Assembly: GCA_910591455.2 (NCBI GenBank)
Contig: OU342806.1
Span: 27,839,517-27,903,516 of the forward strand
DNA from: Pholis gunnellus
Taxonomy: Eukaryota; Chordata; Actinopteri; Perciformes; Pholidae
Length of the DNA: 64,000 nucleotides
Reading direction: 5' to 3'
Numbering within the stretch: position 1 is the first letter of the stretch; every line of letters starts with the position of its first letter. The translations under genes were made by a program, and so were the position numbers. The notes below the pieces were generated by a model that worked only from the letters and a program-made list of their open reading frames with translations, did no database searches and had not been told where the DNA came from. Shown here one piece after another: positions 12,573 to 24,694 of the stretch.

Positions 12573-12764
12573 TTACTTTAAATGACGATAAATAATATTT
12601 CTAAGTTTGAACAAGTTCTGATCTTCATCTATGTTAAATAATAACAGTTGGTTAACTTTGATAAGAGCAGGAGTTGGTGGTGAACGTGGAGGATGAGGAG
12701 GAGGAAGAAGCACCTGCTCCTGGTGGATCTGGAAGTCTGTGGAGTCCACCAGGGCCTGGAGAAA
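12573..12764 (-). CDS. Possible terminal exon, unrecognised
   Basis: On the - strand an acceptor-like ttttctccag precedes a frame beginning ALVDSTDFQIHQEQV, followed by a proline/histidine-rich stretch and ending NIIYRHLK before a stop. The codon pattern of the first 35 residues looks coding, the rest less so. No donor or neighbouring exon was found. It could be an isolated relic or chance. Confidence 0.22.
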   Translation of the reverse strand, partial: FLQALVDSTDFQIHQEQVLLPPPHPPRSPPTPALIKVNQLLLFNIDEDQNLFKLRNIIYRHLK

Positions 12765-12781
12765 ACCAGAGAGCAAATGTC

Positions 12782-13076
12782 TATGAAGGCAAATTACTGT
12801 CAAAATCCGAGAGCGCAAATGAGATCCATGCGCGCGCGAATTTTACTTTGACGAGCGCTTTTATATCACTCCGCGAGCAAAATTCACTCTTGCGCAGCAA
12901 AAGTCGTTCGAGAAGCTTAACACTGCTCGCTCGCGAAACTTTATTCTGCTCGCTCTCGAGTCTTTTTTTCTTCTCGCTCTCGAGTAGATTTTATTTTTGA
13001 CAGTAAGTGGGCGGACCCAGTCTCCCTTGTATCGCTACATCTAATTGGTTACAAACCTCGTCTTTGGATAAACCGA
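12782..13076 (+). repeat. CTCGAG/CTCGCG-rich short repeat, copy 2
   Basis: Same unit as 4555-4830, with the same ends and the same ACTGTCAAAA / TTTTTGACAGT inverted pair. About 20 bp longer than copy 1 because it keeps a TTGCGCAGCAAAAGTCG segment, which copy 3 also has in related form. Confidence 0.75.
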
Positions 13077-13117
13077 ATATCACTGACACAGACGACGGAG
13101 AGATTTTCAGATTGTAC

Positions 13118-13320
13118 TACAGGTCAGGGGCAAATAATGTACATTTTACTGCACGGGTACTTTTACTTTCTGCACTTAAAGTACATTTTGCTGATTATAA
13201 CATACTTGACTAAGGTTTTGAATGCAGGTATTTTACTCGTAGTGGATTATTGTTTCATCAGTATGGTTAGTACGTTTACTGCAGTGAGGATCTGAATACT
13301 TTTTCATCCACTAATTACTT
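13118..13320. repeat. AAGTAC-type dispersed repeat, 3' part
   Basis: Contains TGAATGCAGGTATTTTACT and AGGATCTGAATACTTTTTCA, the usual end of this repeat family. Abuts the CTCGAG-rich repeat. Confidence 0.55.
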
Positions 13321-13686
13321 GAGAATGTCTATATGTTTGATAAAAGGCTCCTTCAGCCTTTGTCTGCTCTCAGTTGGCAGTATTTGATTATCCTGAGTTA
13401 TATTTAAGTGCTGCTTTTGAAAGTGATCTTAAAGTACCATTACCTGTGCTTTATGCTGCCCTAAATCAAGTTAACAGCTACAGTGTGTGTGTGTGTTTTT
13501 ACAAGTCTTTCTATTTTGTACAAATATTTCATTTATTTAGTTGTATTCATCTATTCTATTTGCCTTCCATACCACTTTACTATTACTTTTACAACTTAGA
13601 TATTTCTTCTGCCATTCTTAATTTCTCCTAATCCTTCTCTTCATTCCCAAAGAAGTCCAACAGACAACCCGGGGCCTATCTACACT

Positions 13687-14115
13687 GCAGTGATGGGCCG
13701 TGCATTTTATACCTGGGCCTTCACTGCTGAAATACCACCTTATAACCACATGATGGCGCCACAGCTAGGGTTATTATTCGTTTCTTGGGCTGTAACTATA
13801 TAACGTTACCTATTCGCAGTGGCGGGCCGTGCATTTTATACCTGGGCCTTCTGTGTTGTCCTACTACCGTTGAATTACCTCCTAATAACCTCATTATGAC
13901 TCATCAATCCAGCAAACCTGCAGCGGATCCACGCATTCCACCACATAAGAGCACGAGCCATTCAAATACTATTCATAAAAACGACTCGATAGACAAATGA
14001 ACAATAGTAACGTTACTATGTAAAAAAACAAACGCAGTTTGTGACTTACTGAAACTTAAAGAGTTTAATCCCAGTACACCGTTTCAGTTCCAGTAAGAAG
14101 TCCTTCTCGATTCAT
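13687..14115 (+). mobile_element. CAGTGGCGGGCCGTG repeat, two nested copies
   Basis: Two starts of the same element lie 130 bp apart: CAGTGATGGGCCGTG at 13687 and CAGTGGCGGGCCGTG at 13818, both followed by CATTTTATACCTGGGCCTTC. The body includes GCAGCGGATCCACGCATTCC and is repeated at 14599-15085. The CAG-starting terminus is hAT-like, but no matching opposite terminus or target duplication was found, so the class is inferred. Confidence 0.6.
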
Positions 14116-14598
14116 GGAGCCAGTGATGACAGTCGAGCCTCCCCAGTTGTATTTCGCCGGTCCGCTGCGGCAGGTTCACAAACATTTCTTAATGACTGTG
14201 GTCAAGTATTACAATACTTCTTAATTTCTAATCAGTCACTGACATTCTCATTGTTGTAATACTGTCTTTAGTTAGTCATAGATATTGGTTACTTTCGTGT
14301 TTATTCAGAGCAAAAGACAGAAAACATGGGGTGAATCTGGTCTGAGGTCAGTACGAAAGGAGGGTCATGAATCAGCATGGTGATTGGTCCTGTCAGAGCT
14401 GTTCCCAAAGCTTCTTGGATGAGAAAGTAGGCCAGACTGGTGTTCAGTGTGTCCTCAGTAAAAGCCAACCATCCAGCCAGGAGAGTGACTGCGTCACCTC
14501 ATGTGGCAGGGATTGATTTGGATTTGCTGGATTTGTGGAGGATCAGGACTTCCTGATCTCCAAGTGAAGACACACAGGTGGTTGAGGTCAATGAAAGG

Positions 14599-15085
14599 CA
14601 GTGGCGGGCCGTGGATTTTATACCTGGGCCTTCAGTGCTGTTCGACACTTCTAATAACCTCATTATGACGTCACAGCTACGGGTTATTATTTGTTTCGTG
14701 TAAAAGCCGCATATTCACATAACACTGCAACGTTTGACAAATGAAATAAAATTTGCAGATACATGAATACGAGCATGACGGGACGCTGCGTCATTAACAG
14801 ACAATATAGTCCAAATCAATGTAACACAATGACAAACTCACAAGAGCAGTCGCATATATTCATATGACAACAAAGCAACAAATCAATCCAGCAGACCTGC
14901 AGCGGATCCACGCATTCCACCACACGAGCACGAGCCATTCAAATACTATTCATAAAAACGCCACGATAGACAAATGAACAGTAGAAACAGTAGAGGTAAA
15001 CAAACGAAGTTCACTTACCAAATGCTGTCTATGCTGACAAAGAGTTTAATCCCAGTACATCAGTTCCAGTAAGAAGTCCAACCGG
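14599..15085 (+). mobile_element. CAGTGGCGGGCCGTG repeat, third copy
   Basis: Third copy of the 13687/13818 element, longer in its first half. It rejoins the shared body at AATCAATCCAGCAGACCTGC (14881) and AAAGAGTTTAATCCCAGTAC. No coding frame. Confidence 0.6.
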
Positions 15086-15235
15086 ATCCGCCGCCGGTCG
15101 GTTGTCCGTGGTCCGCCGCTGTTCGGTCCGGTTGTCTTCCGCGGCCGGTCGATGGTCCGTTTTCCGCGGAGTTCGGTGGTCGCCTTCGACCGCGTTCGGT
15201 GGTCGTCTTCGGCCGTGGACCGGCGAAGGGCGGGC
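15076..15235. repeat. GC-rich degenerate minisatellite
   Basis: About 160 bp of irregular CGGTTGTCCG / CGGTGGTCGTC units, far more GC-rich than its surroundings. Open frames here are by-products of the composition. It adjoins the CAGTGGCGGG repeat and may belong to it. Confidence 0.55.
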
Positions 15236-16299
15236 CGCGGTTGTGAGTTGTAGATCCACTCGAGTCTCTCCAAAAGTACCGACGCTCAGTTAAAATGAAA
15301 CACATTCACAGCCATAACATGTGCAACGCTTCTGATGCTGCATACAAATCCTTTTCCTGGCTGGGTCAGGGCTGCTAGCTGTGGGGTCATTTCTTACTGT
15401 CCAGTTTGTTCAGAAATGTCCTTCTTGAGAAAAGCGTTCCCAGTAACTCCGCCACTAAATCCGTTTCTCCTCCTTCCGCCATTTCATATTAAAAAAACAA
15501 AGCTAGGTAAAATGTCTTTCAAATATTTCCACTTGAACTCTGTCTGCTACAACCAAAGCTCTGCTAGCAAGCATTATGTTTCGCGGGCACATAGTCACGT
15601 GCCCGCCCACTGACCAATCACAGCACACTCTGCACCTTGCAGCAGAGAGGCATCTGGACTCTGAGCTGCAGTAATGCTGACGTAACACTAGGCCTGCAAA
15701 CCGCTCTGGTGCGTCCATGAATCTCAAACTAAAGATCTGATTGGTTGAAGACTATGTCAATCAACAATATCGTCCCCATTCAACTTAAACTGCACGTGGC
15801 AGCAATGGGTGAGTCTGCAGGCCTGGGGCCTCTCTTCTTACCTAGAGACACAGAGGTGAAATCTGATTGGATAAAAGCTCTACTTAAAACAAGCTGCACT
15901 GGAAGCAGAGCAACTGAGGAGCACAGTAGCTGTGCAATGACCAAAAGAAGAGACTTCACAGTATTCAAGCAAATGTTGATCCAGAAAATTCTAGCCAAGT
16001 CTGTATAAATAAATGTGAGGTCAAATTTAACAATATAAAGAGATCAATATTAATGCTCCAATTTTACTATACTGAGACACTGGTATTTGTATATTTTAGT
16101 GTTTGTGATACAAATGATTTTAATGTCAAATTCAGTGACAGTAACCTCAAGTATATTCCTTACGGTCTTAATATATTAAGGCTAATATATTTAGGTTTAT
16201 ATCTAAAACCCAAAATCAAAGAATCCAGTTTGACTTATTACAGTAAATTAAGTTTAAACAACGAAGCAATTCTACACACCGATTGAAATAGTGTGATCA

Positions 16300-17900
16300 G
16301 GTCTTTACTTGGTCTGTATACGTCAATAAGGGACTGTGTACTAAAGGAACAGATTGTATTTAATGTTAAAGATGCTTCTCAAAGAAACCTCGACAAATCT
16401 GTGGAAATATATATCCAATGTAAAAACTGAAGTTTAACACTGACACACAACTGAAGACAAATTATGCTACTTCCAATACTATCTATGATTGAAGCCACCT
16501 AAATCTTTTTGTAGTAATCCAATACATTTAGAACTGGTTCATTTCAGAAAGACTAGTCAAGACTCAGTCCGATTTCAAAATGCCTCAATGTATAGCTACT
16601 TAATAAGGTAACAGTATTAATAGTGTACGAACCAGAATGTATTAACAATTTATGGCTGACACACTTGAAATAATATATTAATTTCAATGCTTTGTGTAAT
16701 ATGTAAAGATTTAAATTACACACAGAATACACAATTCAAATATTTTCCACCAACACACAAGTAGTCCAAAATTAGCTATGATCTGTTCTGACCCTAAACT
16801 GTTTGCACTCACCAGCAGAGAATAAGTTAATTCTACTACACTACACTATGGTTTATATTCAGAATCAGGAAGAGTTGTCGTGGCAGTGAGATGACAGATG
16901 AATACTTCTGAAGAACGTTGGGTCTGCAGACAGGAAACAGCCACTCCAAATAAATGCAGTTCCTCCGAATAGATGTCTGGATTTTATTTCAGTAGGAACA
17001 GGTTAAACAACAAAACACTTATATACACTGAATGATTCAAACAATGGATGTTTATATGGAAAATAATTTAAATAATGAATATAACGTATGTAGCCATATT
17101 ACTTTTACTCGTATGTAGACTAGTCAAGTAAACAACAATGTGAAGTGTGAAATATCTGTTACCAAAACAAACCTGTATAATGTATAATAACAAATTTGAA
17201 GTCTTTGGAATTTTTTTTTTTCAATCTTATGCTAAACCAGTTGGAGATGTCCTTTTCTTACAAATAGTGAATTCTAAATGTTTGTCTACTTAGAAAGGGA
17301 GAGAGAGCATGAGAGAGAAGATTCCATTGAGAAAGATAGACCAGGTACCATACACCTGAGACCAACAGTCGGTCAACCAAAGTTCCTTTTTCCAAAAGTT
17401 TCTTTCACCAAAGGTCGTTGTACCATAGAGACTTTTACCATAGAGACTTTCGCCAAAATGTTCACCAAAGATCTTCAGCCAATATGTTTCACCAAAATTC
17501 CAAATATAGATCAGAGTGGGATAGAAGAGGGATACAAAGAATGAATTACAATATCAAAGACAGAGTGGTAGATTTGACAGGAAAGATAGAGGAACCAATG
17601 TTTAGACAGAGTGGATACAAGTTATAGGAAAGACAGAGCCAATGTGATAGAGGAGAGACAGCAGTCTGAATAACAAACTAAGTAACTTCTACTCTAAGCT
17701 AAAAGATCAGTGAAGTGTCTGCTCACATGAACAGAATGTTAACACATCATGACAGTATAACAGGTAATACTGCACAGATTTATGTGAAATGTGAAATGTT
17801 ATGAAGTAAGCTGGTTTAGAATTCTGACATTTTCACGAACTACAACTTCACTACAGTGTGTTTAAAACCTGCAGTATGAAGTGTTTTCAATAAAAGTTGA
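16300..17900. other. AT-rich sequence, no gene seen
   Basis: No recognised exon or element. At 17395-17500 there are irregular repeats of TTTCACCAAA and CCATAGAGACTTT words; at 17285-17330 a purine-rich stretch. Confidence 0.45.
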
Positions 17901-17917
17901 TTCATATGTGAACTTAC

Positions 17918-18611
17918 TGTCAAGTCACCACGGAGACACCAACTCTGATCTGCAGTTAGAGACAGAAAGGAGGAGGCCGGAAGAAGAGGAGAGAGAAAGA
18001 AATGATCTCTACTTTCCTCTCAGAAAGCCAGTGCGTCACATCTCATTTCAATCTAGATCAAACTGTTATTCAGGGTGGGTCATTTAGTGTTCAGTACGTA
18101 ATGAATTAATTTAATTCCTGTTGAGGCTACATTGAATGGGAAGACATTCTTAATGTAAACCAGTGTAATATTAGTTTAGTAATAGCAAAATCATAATTCA
18201 TGTGTGTGAACTTACACTTCAGAGATCGCAAGGAGTCACAGTGATGGTCTGCAATCAGAGACAGAAAGGAGGATAGGAGGAGGAGAGGGAGGGTGAGAGA
18301 GATATTTTCGGTTTAATTTCAGAAAAACAACCTTATAGCTCATTATATTTCCTTATTAATTATCAAAGTCTCATTCAAGATCTAGAATTTCCCATGGAAC
18401 TTATGTTAGTCTTCAATATATATCTTTAAGTTGTTTTAGAGATAAATAAATTACACAAAATAAATTAATCTTGTGTGGATCTAAACACAATGAAAAGGCC
18501 TAAAATACTTAACAGTTAACACATCAAGTTATGTGGTCTATTGTCAACTTCAGTTACAGTATGTCTGTACTTACCAGCTAAAGCACAGATGTAGATCAAT
18601 TTTCTCTTTGC
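17918..18611 (-). other. Three very short splice-bounded segments (possible micro-exons)
   Basis: On the - strand three segments are each bounded by a good acceptor and a GTAAGT donor: 18575-18611 (37 nt, after TTCTAG), 18216-18248 (33 nt, after TTGCAG) and 17918-17949 (32 nt, after CTGCAG). The last two are duplicates: both have donor GTAAGTTCACA and acceptor context CTGTCTCT..TGCAG, and with a leading G they read DHHCDSLRSLK and DQSWCLRGDLT. The surrounding 110 bp is also duplicated. Fish immune families such as NLR and butyrophilin-like genes carry short repeated exons, but no such domain is visible nearby. Coding status unknown. Confidence 0.35.
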
Positions 18612-18619
18612 CTAGAAGA

Positions 18620-19750
18620 GGAAACAATATTATTGTGTTTGTGTATGAGCAATAAAGGGTTAAAACTACAGAACACCACAACACATGACAGCTCCATCTC
18701 AGCTCTATGTGAGACTAATAATGGATTATCTCTGTATACTATAAAGTCATGTTCCTATAGGGCCTGCATTATATTAATGATTACTACAGAATGATAATAT
18801 CAGCATTATATGAACAACGGTTATTTGTACATCAAGGTCTAATTGAAGCTCACAAAGCTTGTGTATAATCAAGTGTGCTTGGCATGTGTGTATTGGTCAC
18901 TTTTGGTTACAGATTTACACATTGAGACATGTGGCAGAATGATAATTGAACAGCTTTAACTGCAGATTAAACTAACATAAACAGTTATATAACACTCTGA
19001 CTGTAACGTTACCACAGCAAACATTACTGCTTCATATTGTTGTCAGGAGTTAGTTAAGGTGGTGAAAATGACTTGTTTTATATTAGAAATAACCCGTTAA
19101 TTAGCTTACTGGTTTGTTGTCAGTTAATAGAGAAAGGAACAGGGGACATTTCCGGTGTCCTGTGGGACTTTACTTTATAACTACTATGTATAGCAGCTAA
19201 CGGCAAGAGAGAAATGTTTATTTCATCCAGTTTGAATTGTGCCATGAATTACACAAATATTTGTGAATTTAATATTTATTTTGCAAGTCAAGAAAGTCTC
19301 AGATAGTCATACATTTGTCGTATCATTTAGTTTTGTGTGAAACCGATCAGTGAACTAGATCTCTGGTCATATGTCAGCCGCACGGCTGTTACCTTGGCTA
19401 GCTACCTCGCTAGGTAACTTAGCTATATCCATCCACACATGTACCTTATCTTACATGACGTGTTTTATCCTGTTACTGTTCTTATCAGCCGCGAAGCAGA
19501 GAACTTGTTCATGCATTTACAGTGTGGAGAATTTAAGAATTAAAAGCATTATTTAGTAGAATTTATAACATCCTTAGTGGTGAATAGAGGTGTCACAATA
19601 ATAAAAGGTAAAATATGTTAGTCACAAAATATTTACTGAAGAATGAATTATGTTTGTAATATGTTTACATGAAGGATATTATATGTTACAGTATATTGGT
19701 ATATTGAATGTATTGAAATCATGAATGCATAAACACTGGAGTATTTAAAC
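18620..19750. other. AT-rich sequence, no gene seen
   Basis: No recognised element or exon between the micro-exon-like segments and the LTR retroelement. Confidence 0.45.
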
Positions 19751-19776
19751 ACTGTAAAGAATAGCCATCAGGGAAA

Positions 19777-20405
19777 GTTAAGGAATTCAAGGCAAGGCTT
19801 TTCAGAGACATCAAAGGGGACACAGAGGTGCTGGACAAATGGCCAAGGAAGGAGGAGGAGAACCGGAGACAACTGATGAGGAAGCAGACGGCCATAAAAT
19901 AACAGAGAGGACTCCTGGGTAAACACCATGCGGCCGCAGGACAGAGGGCAGGTCAGAGGTGATGTCAGAGGTGATGTCACAAGGGGTCTAGCCATTGAGA
20001 TGAGCAGTGGATCGATGAAGGAGGCGTCAGAGCGATTGGAAGCCAATCACTGACCCCCAGAAGACGGCCTTTGTGTTTTCCGACAGATTTCGGACACTTT
20101 CCGACCATCAAAGGACATAAAAGGACTGTTTGCGAGGACGTGCGCCAGGCCATGGTAGTTCGCTTTGCAGGATCCGACTTGGTCGGGCCTGTGAGTGGAG
20201 TTGCACGTGGTCTCTGCTCTCGAGATGCATACTATCGATAGTGTATTATAGATTATAATTGTCATCATCAGTTTACAGTCGTCATTGTTTAATTAAATAC
20301 TGTTTTGAATTTGGACCGGATCGAGTTACTTTATGATGCGCCTGCGCAGAAAGAAGTAAACACAGCAGCGGCCTTGCGCTTCCTCCACTAGCTTCAGCCT
20401 CAACA
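19777..20405 (+). repeat. 5' LTR of a degenerate endogenous retrovirus
   Basis: The end is fixed by GCTTCAGCCTCAACA (to 20405), three bases before the primer-binding site. The start is uncertain; TTAAGGAATTCAAGG near 19778 resembles the start of the 3' LTR. It carries a TATA-like ACATAAAAGGAC near 20115 and an ATTAAATA signal near 20291. It shares short blocks with the 3' LTR (CCAATCACTGA, ATCGATAGTGTA, CTTCAGCCTCAACA), but overall the two are strongly diverged. Confidence 0.65.
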
Positions 20406-20408
20406 ATT

Positions 20409-20426
20409 TGGTGACCCTGACGTGAT
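20409..20426 (+). other. Retroviral primer-binding site, tRNA-Trp type
   Basis: TGGTGACCCTGACGTGAT is complementary to the 3' end of vertebrate tRNA-Trp with one C-to-T change. It sits three bases after the LTR end, as expected for a reverse-transcribing element. Confidence 0.82.
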
Positions 20427-23400
20427 ATTTAGGATTCTGAGAAGGCTGAGGAGACGTGGATCGGTGGACACTTTCGAAGTGCGCACGAACTAAAGGTACG
20501 CAGAGCCGTTTTAATAAAAATCTGCATAGGTAGACTAGGAAACTTAGGCGAAAGTGTCCCGCGATTGATGTCTCCTGAATGCTGGACACGAGGAGGAACG
20601 CAAGCCGGTAAAGTAGAAATTTAGAGTGACTGTAATACTGTATGAGGTGCATTTGCAATCTGAAATACTTATTTAACTAGTGTTGTTAACGCTATGAGCT
20701 TCGGGCTCTAGATATTGTTGCGAAATCCTACCGGTGAGGTCCGTCCAGAAGTACGGTCCGTCAAGAGAACGGAGCGTCAAGAGAACGCAAGCTTTGAAGA
20801 AGCTAAGATAGCTACGGGCTAATAGAGTGGCATAAGCGGCTCTGAGTGTCGAGTGATCTTCGGTGAAACGACGACTCTAACGGGAAGGGTACAAATTGAA
20901 TACGAGCTTAAGAAGCCGAAAGAACGGGTCACGTTTTTGTTAGCTCCACTGGTTGGAAGCTAGCTGTCGCGAAACGCTGGTATGACTGAGTTCTAGGGGA
21001 TGAAGACGAACAGTTCGCCAGAGGGCTAGCTATCTGGATGGCTAGCCGCTCGAAAGCGCTATAATAACTGAGTTCTAGGGACCAGTTCGCTAAAGGATTT
21101 TGCACTTTGGACTGAGGCTCAATCGCTTAAAAGCGCTATAATGACTGAGTTCAGGGGAATCCAATTTGGGGGTTGGTAATAGGTAATGAATGGGGCGAAT
21201 TGTACATAATATTGATTTGTAACGGCTGTAATTTGTGATAAATGTTGTAGTGTTGTTGAGAGTTGTGTTGTAAGAAAGGGTAACGTACGGTGTGAATGAA
21301 TTGTTTGAAGCCGGGAGCTAAAGGCCTGCTCCGGTGCTTACTATAGATAGTTAGATAAACGAGGAGATTATAAAATAACCGGTGCATGTGGAGAAGTCAA
21401 AGCACGGTCTAGCAGAAATATAGTGTGAATTCGGCACGTTATTGAGTTCAAACTATGGTGCTTTGTGTAACGTTTTCGCCAGTTAGCTTAGCTTGTTTCG
21501 TTAGAAGACGAAGCGAGGTAGCTGCTAGCATTAGCTACAAGCTGTTTCCGGTAACATCCGGTTGAAAAACCATAGAAGAAGAAGAGAACTCTGGACAACT
21601 AGCGGTTTGGATGAGTAATTGCATGATGATTACAGAAAACTCCATTACCCAGAAAACCTAGAGATGAAATCTGTTTAGAACTGCAAAATAGTTAACTACA
21701 ATACGCCACCCAGTAGATTGGTAGATCAATTACAAAAGTAAGTTTTTGATGACAAACTTATAATATTCATTGTTTTTGACACTATAATCTTTTAACTTGC
21801 ATAGTGACTTCAATTGTTGCTTAGTATCAACACAGCATTTTGGACTACCGTAGATAATTTTACATGTACTTGTTCGATTGGAAATTAGTTTCAATTCAAT
21901 AATTTAACTTCAGATGGTACGTTTAGCTTTAATCCAATATTTTGACCTTCAGTTTTAATTCAATTTTATTCTACAATTGTTAACTTTGATTCATATTTTA
22001 ACTTGCATAGTTGATTTAGACTTTGATTCCAGCAGTTGTAATTTTTATTTTATATTTTAATTCAGAATTTTAATTTTCATAATTTTTAATTTTACAATTT
22101 TTAATTGTAATGAAAAATACTTAATTTTTCACTCAGTCAGGGCTACAGTCGGAATAGAGATTCGAGGGTAGACGGAGTAGAGAGTTAATTGAACGCTCCT
22201 AGCCTGCATAATGTTTACATCAACTTCGGCGAGAGGCTCACTTTATAGCCAAGTTTGCCAAGATGACTTAGGAGTACCAAGGGGGGTGCTTAATTAATTT
22301 AAAGCCAGAAATCAGATTTCTTTGAGATACTGAAATTTGAAATTTGATAAAAAATTGTTTTGTTTATTTTGGGGTTTGTTTATTTTTGGTTTTGTTCATT
22401 TTTGGTTTTGTTTTATTTTGTTTGTTTGTTTGTTTTTTTGAGTCAAATGGGGTTTTAAAAGTGCACTGAATTGGGATATAGAATATTTTTGGAAATATTC
22501 ATAATAATGTTTCGATAATCAAATATTTGGAAGGGAAGCAAATTGGGGTTCCTTGAAAAGGCAGTTTTTGCCTAAGAAAATTGTGATCAACTTTGAGTGT
22601 GCTTGGAGCAGAGGAAAAGGTGAAGCAGATAGAAGTAAATTGATGTCCAAGAGGGAAAGAAAGAAATGTAAACCGTTAAAGCAGACTGGAAAGCATAGGT
22701 GGAGAGAGACGAATGCAGTGTTGTCACACACACAAAGGGTGAGTTAATTGGATTGTCATTTTTTTTATTTTAACTCGCAACATTGTAGCCAACTACAGAT
22801 TAGTGAAGATTTATTCTAGCTTTTACTGCTGAACTTTGGGTAGTTTTTGTTTTGTTTGTTTTTAGTTGAGGTACATGGTCGAGTGAATCCTGATCTGGGA
22901 TTCCACTTCGCTGCCGTATGCTCCTCACCCACAAACAACATGAAAGACACCACTCAACATGCCGAGGATGAAGAAGATGAACGAGACTCATTCAAGATCT
23001 ACAGTGTCAGCCCTGACCGAAGACTTTCCGCCATCCATGAGCCTGGAAAACATCACACAGGAGAATTGTGTGACATGGACAGAGAAGTTTCGTCAGCACA
23101 GATGCAAGGATGCTCAGCTGATAAGGTCAGCCATGAGAGGAAGCTGAAAGGGGGGCAGAGACTTTGAGACTTTGACACACACCAACTGAAGACTTTGGGT
23201 GCCATAAAAGTGGCAGCTTGAACATCAAAGAAGAGGCTGCTCATCCTCCATGAACAAGGAGTGGGTGAAGGGATCGACAATCAGCAATCAGACTGGGGGG
23301 GTGCAGCAGGCAAGCGGAGTGGACCCCTAGTGATGGTGATGCACGCAATACAACACAGGGGGTGAGTTAACTTTAGATTCTTAGATGACAAACTCGTACA

Positions 23401-24680
23401 TTTAATACACACATTAGAAACTAGACAAACACCACTCACAGCAAGTGTATTCGAATGAAATTGAAGGATTTGGAAAGTTAAGACAAGTCACGTTAACTAT
23501 TAAGGTATAGATGTTTGGAATGTCACATGCAGGCTGATTCACTTCACTGCACAGTACATATGTTGCGTGAACTAGATGAAAGGTTAGAAGTATGACTTAG
23601 AGAAGTGGAAAGGTTATGTTATAATGGTTATAATGAGTTTATTGGACAGAAAAGTACTGTTGCTGTCTCTGCTTCTCTGTCTCCCACACAATCTGAGTTG
23701 TAAAAGGGGGAGATTCAACAAGTGTTCTGTTACGAGGCCCAGGAATGCTGTGATGTCTGACCTGCAGCAAGTCAGACTCAATACACTGACTTCAGATGCA
23801 CAAAGGATCTTGATAAACAACAGTAATAAAGATGGAGAGATGCATAACAGATTTGTTTCTCTTGAACAGGAATTTCTGCAGCTGATGCCTGTAGAATTGT
23901 GCCTTAAGTATGCCTGCAGAAATACTCCTTACTTGTGATATTCAATTATTATAAAATTATGAATGAATAAGCCTAGACAATTGCCATGTGATCGCTTCCA
24001 TTGTTACGCTAAATTAGTTTACATCAGAGATAGCGTGGCAAAGGGGGGATATGTAATGTTATTTTGGAATTTTGTCTGTCATTTTTTATTTTGTTGTAAA
24101 GATAGATCCACATTTTGTATTTGGTAACGTCATGAAAAATCGCAACCGTTGTAAAAGATACGGCCAAAATTCAAGTCTTCTAACTCAGTGATAGGACTTT
24201 AGGAATATAGAAGATAGGACATGGAAGAAGATTGAATCTTATACTTTTACTTTGGTAACTATACCATGCAGGTTATAATTTTGATGTATCACTAAATTGA
24301 CATGAGTGAAAAGCAAATTCACCACCGTTGGACGACGATGAAACACCTGGAACTATGTGGCCTTAGAGGCACAATGTGTTGTCTACTGTTTTTTACCATG
24401 TAAATTGTAACACCTATTCTGCTTACACATCATGATGACACCTATGTGTAAAGAATTGTCCTTTTCCCTACACAGCTTGTACTTATTTTAGAAATGCTAT
24501 ACGAGAACTGTTAGAAATGCTTTTGAATGTATTAGCCTCAAGAATTGTTAATGCAGATGTTCAAGTGGATTCCTGCAGAGATCAATCGACAATTAGTGAA
24601 ACAGATATACAGAGCAACCAGTTATGAGTAGATGATGCATTGATGGATACAACTGTTTAATATTCTCACTGTGAACAGTG
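20427..24680 (+). mobile_element. Internal region of the degenerate LTR retroelement
   Basis: Between the primer site and the polypurine tract there are 4.25 kb without a recognisable gag, protease, reverse transcriptase or integrase frame, so the core genes are lost. The leader (20970-21160) has three irregular repeats of GCGCTATAATGACTGAGTTC. AT-rich sequence follows to about 22450. Short open frames at 22553-22738 (very basic) and 22959-23147 end near or run past GGGGTGAGTTAA-type donor motifs (22737, 23350). A short frame at 23624-23938 has a signal-peptide-like start. The element cannot encode a functional virus. Confidence 0.6.
23624..23938 (+). pseudogene. Short frame with signal-peptide-like start inside the retroelement
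   Basis: A 104-codon frame starts with a charged methionine segment followed by the hydrophobic run VLLLSLLLCLPHNLSC, a plausible secretory signal with a cysteine cleavage region. It is then polar, with four further cysteines and an NNS site. Its position upstream of the polypurine tract fits an envelope-gene relic. No transmembrane anchor, furin site or fusion segment is visible, so it is truncated. Identity as envelope is inference from position only. Confidence 0.35.
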
Positions 24681-24681
24681 A

Positions 24682-24694
24682 GAAAGGGGGGAAT
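24682..24694 (+). other. Polypurine tract
   Basis: GAAAGGGGGGAAT directly precedes the TGTGAGG start of the 3' LTR, the usual plus-strand primer position. Confidence 0.75.

Noticed and set aside
15745..16008. 87-residue + strand frame
   Set aside because: No recognisable motif, no splice context, in repeat-derived flank.
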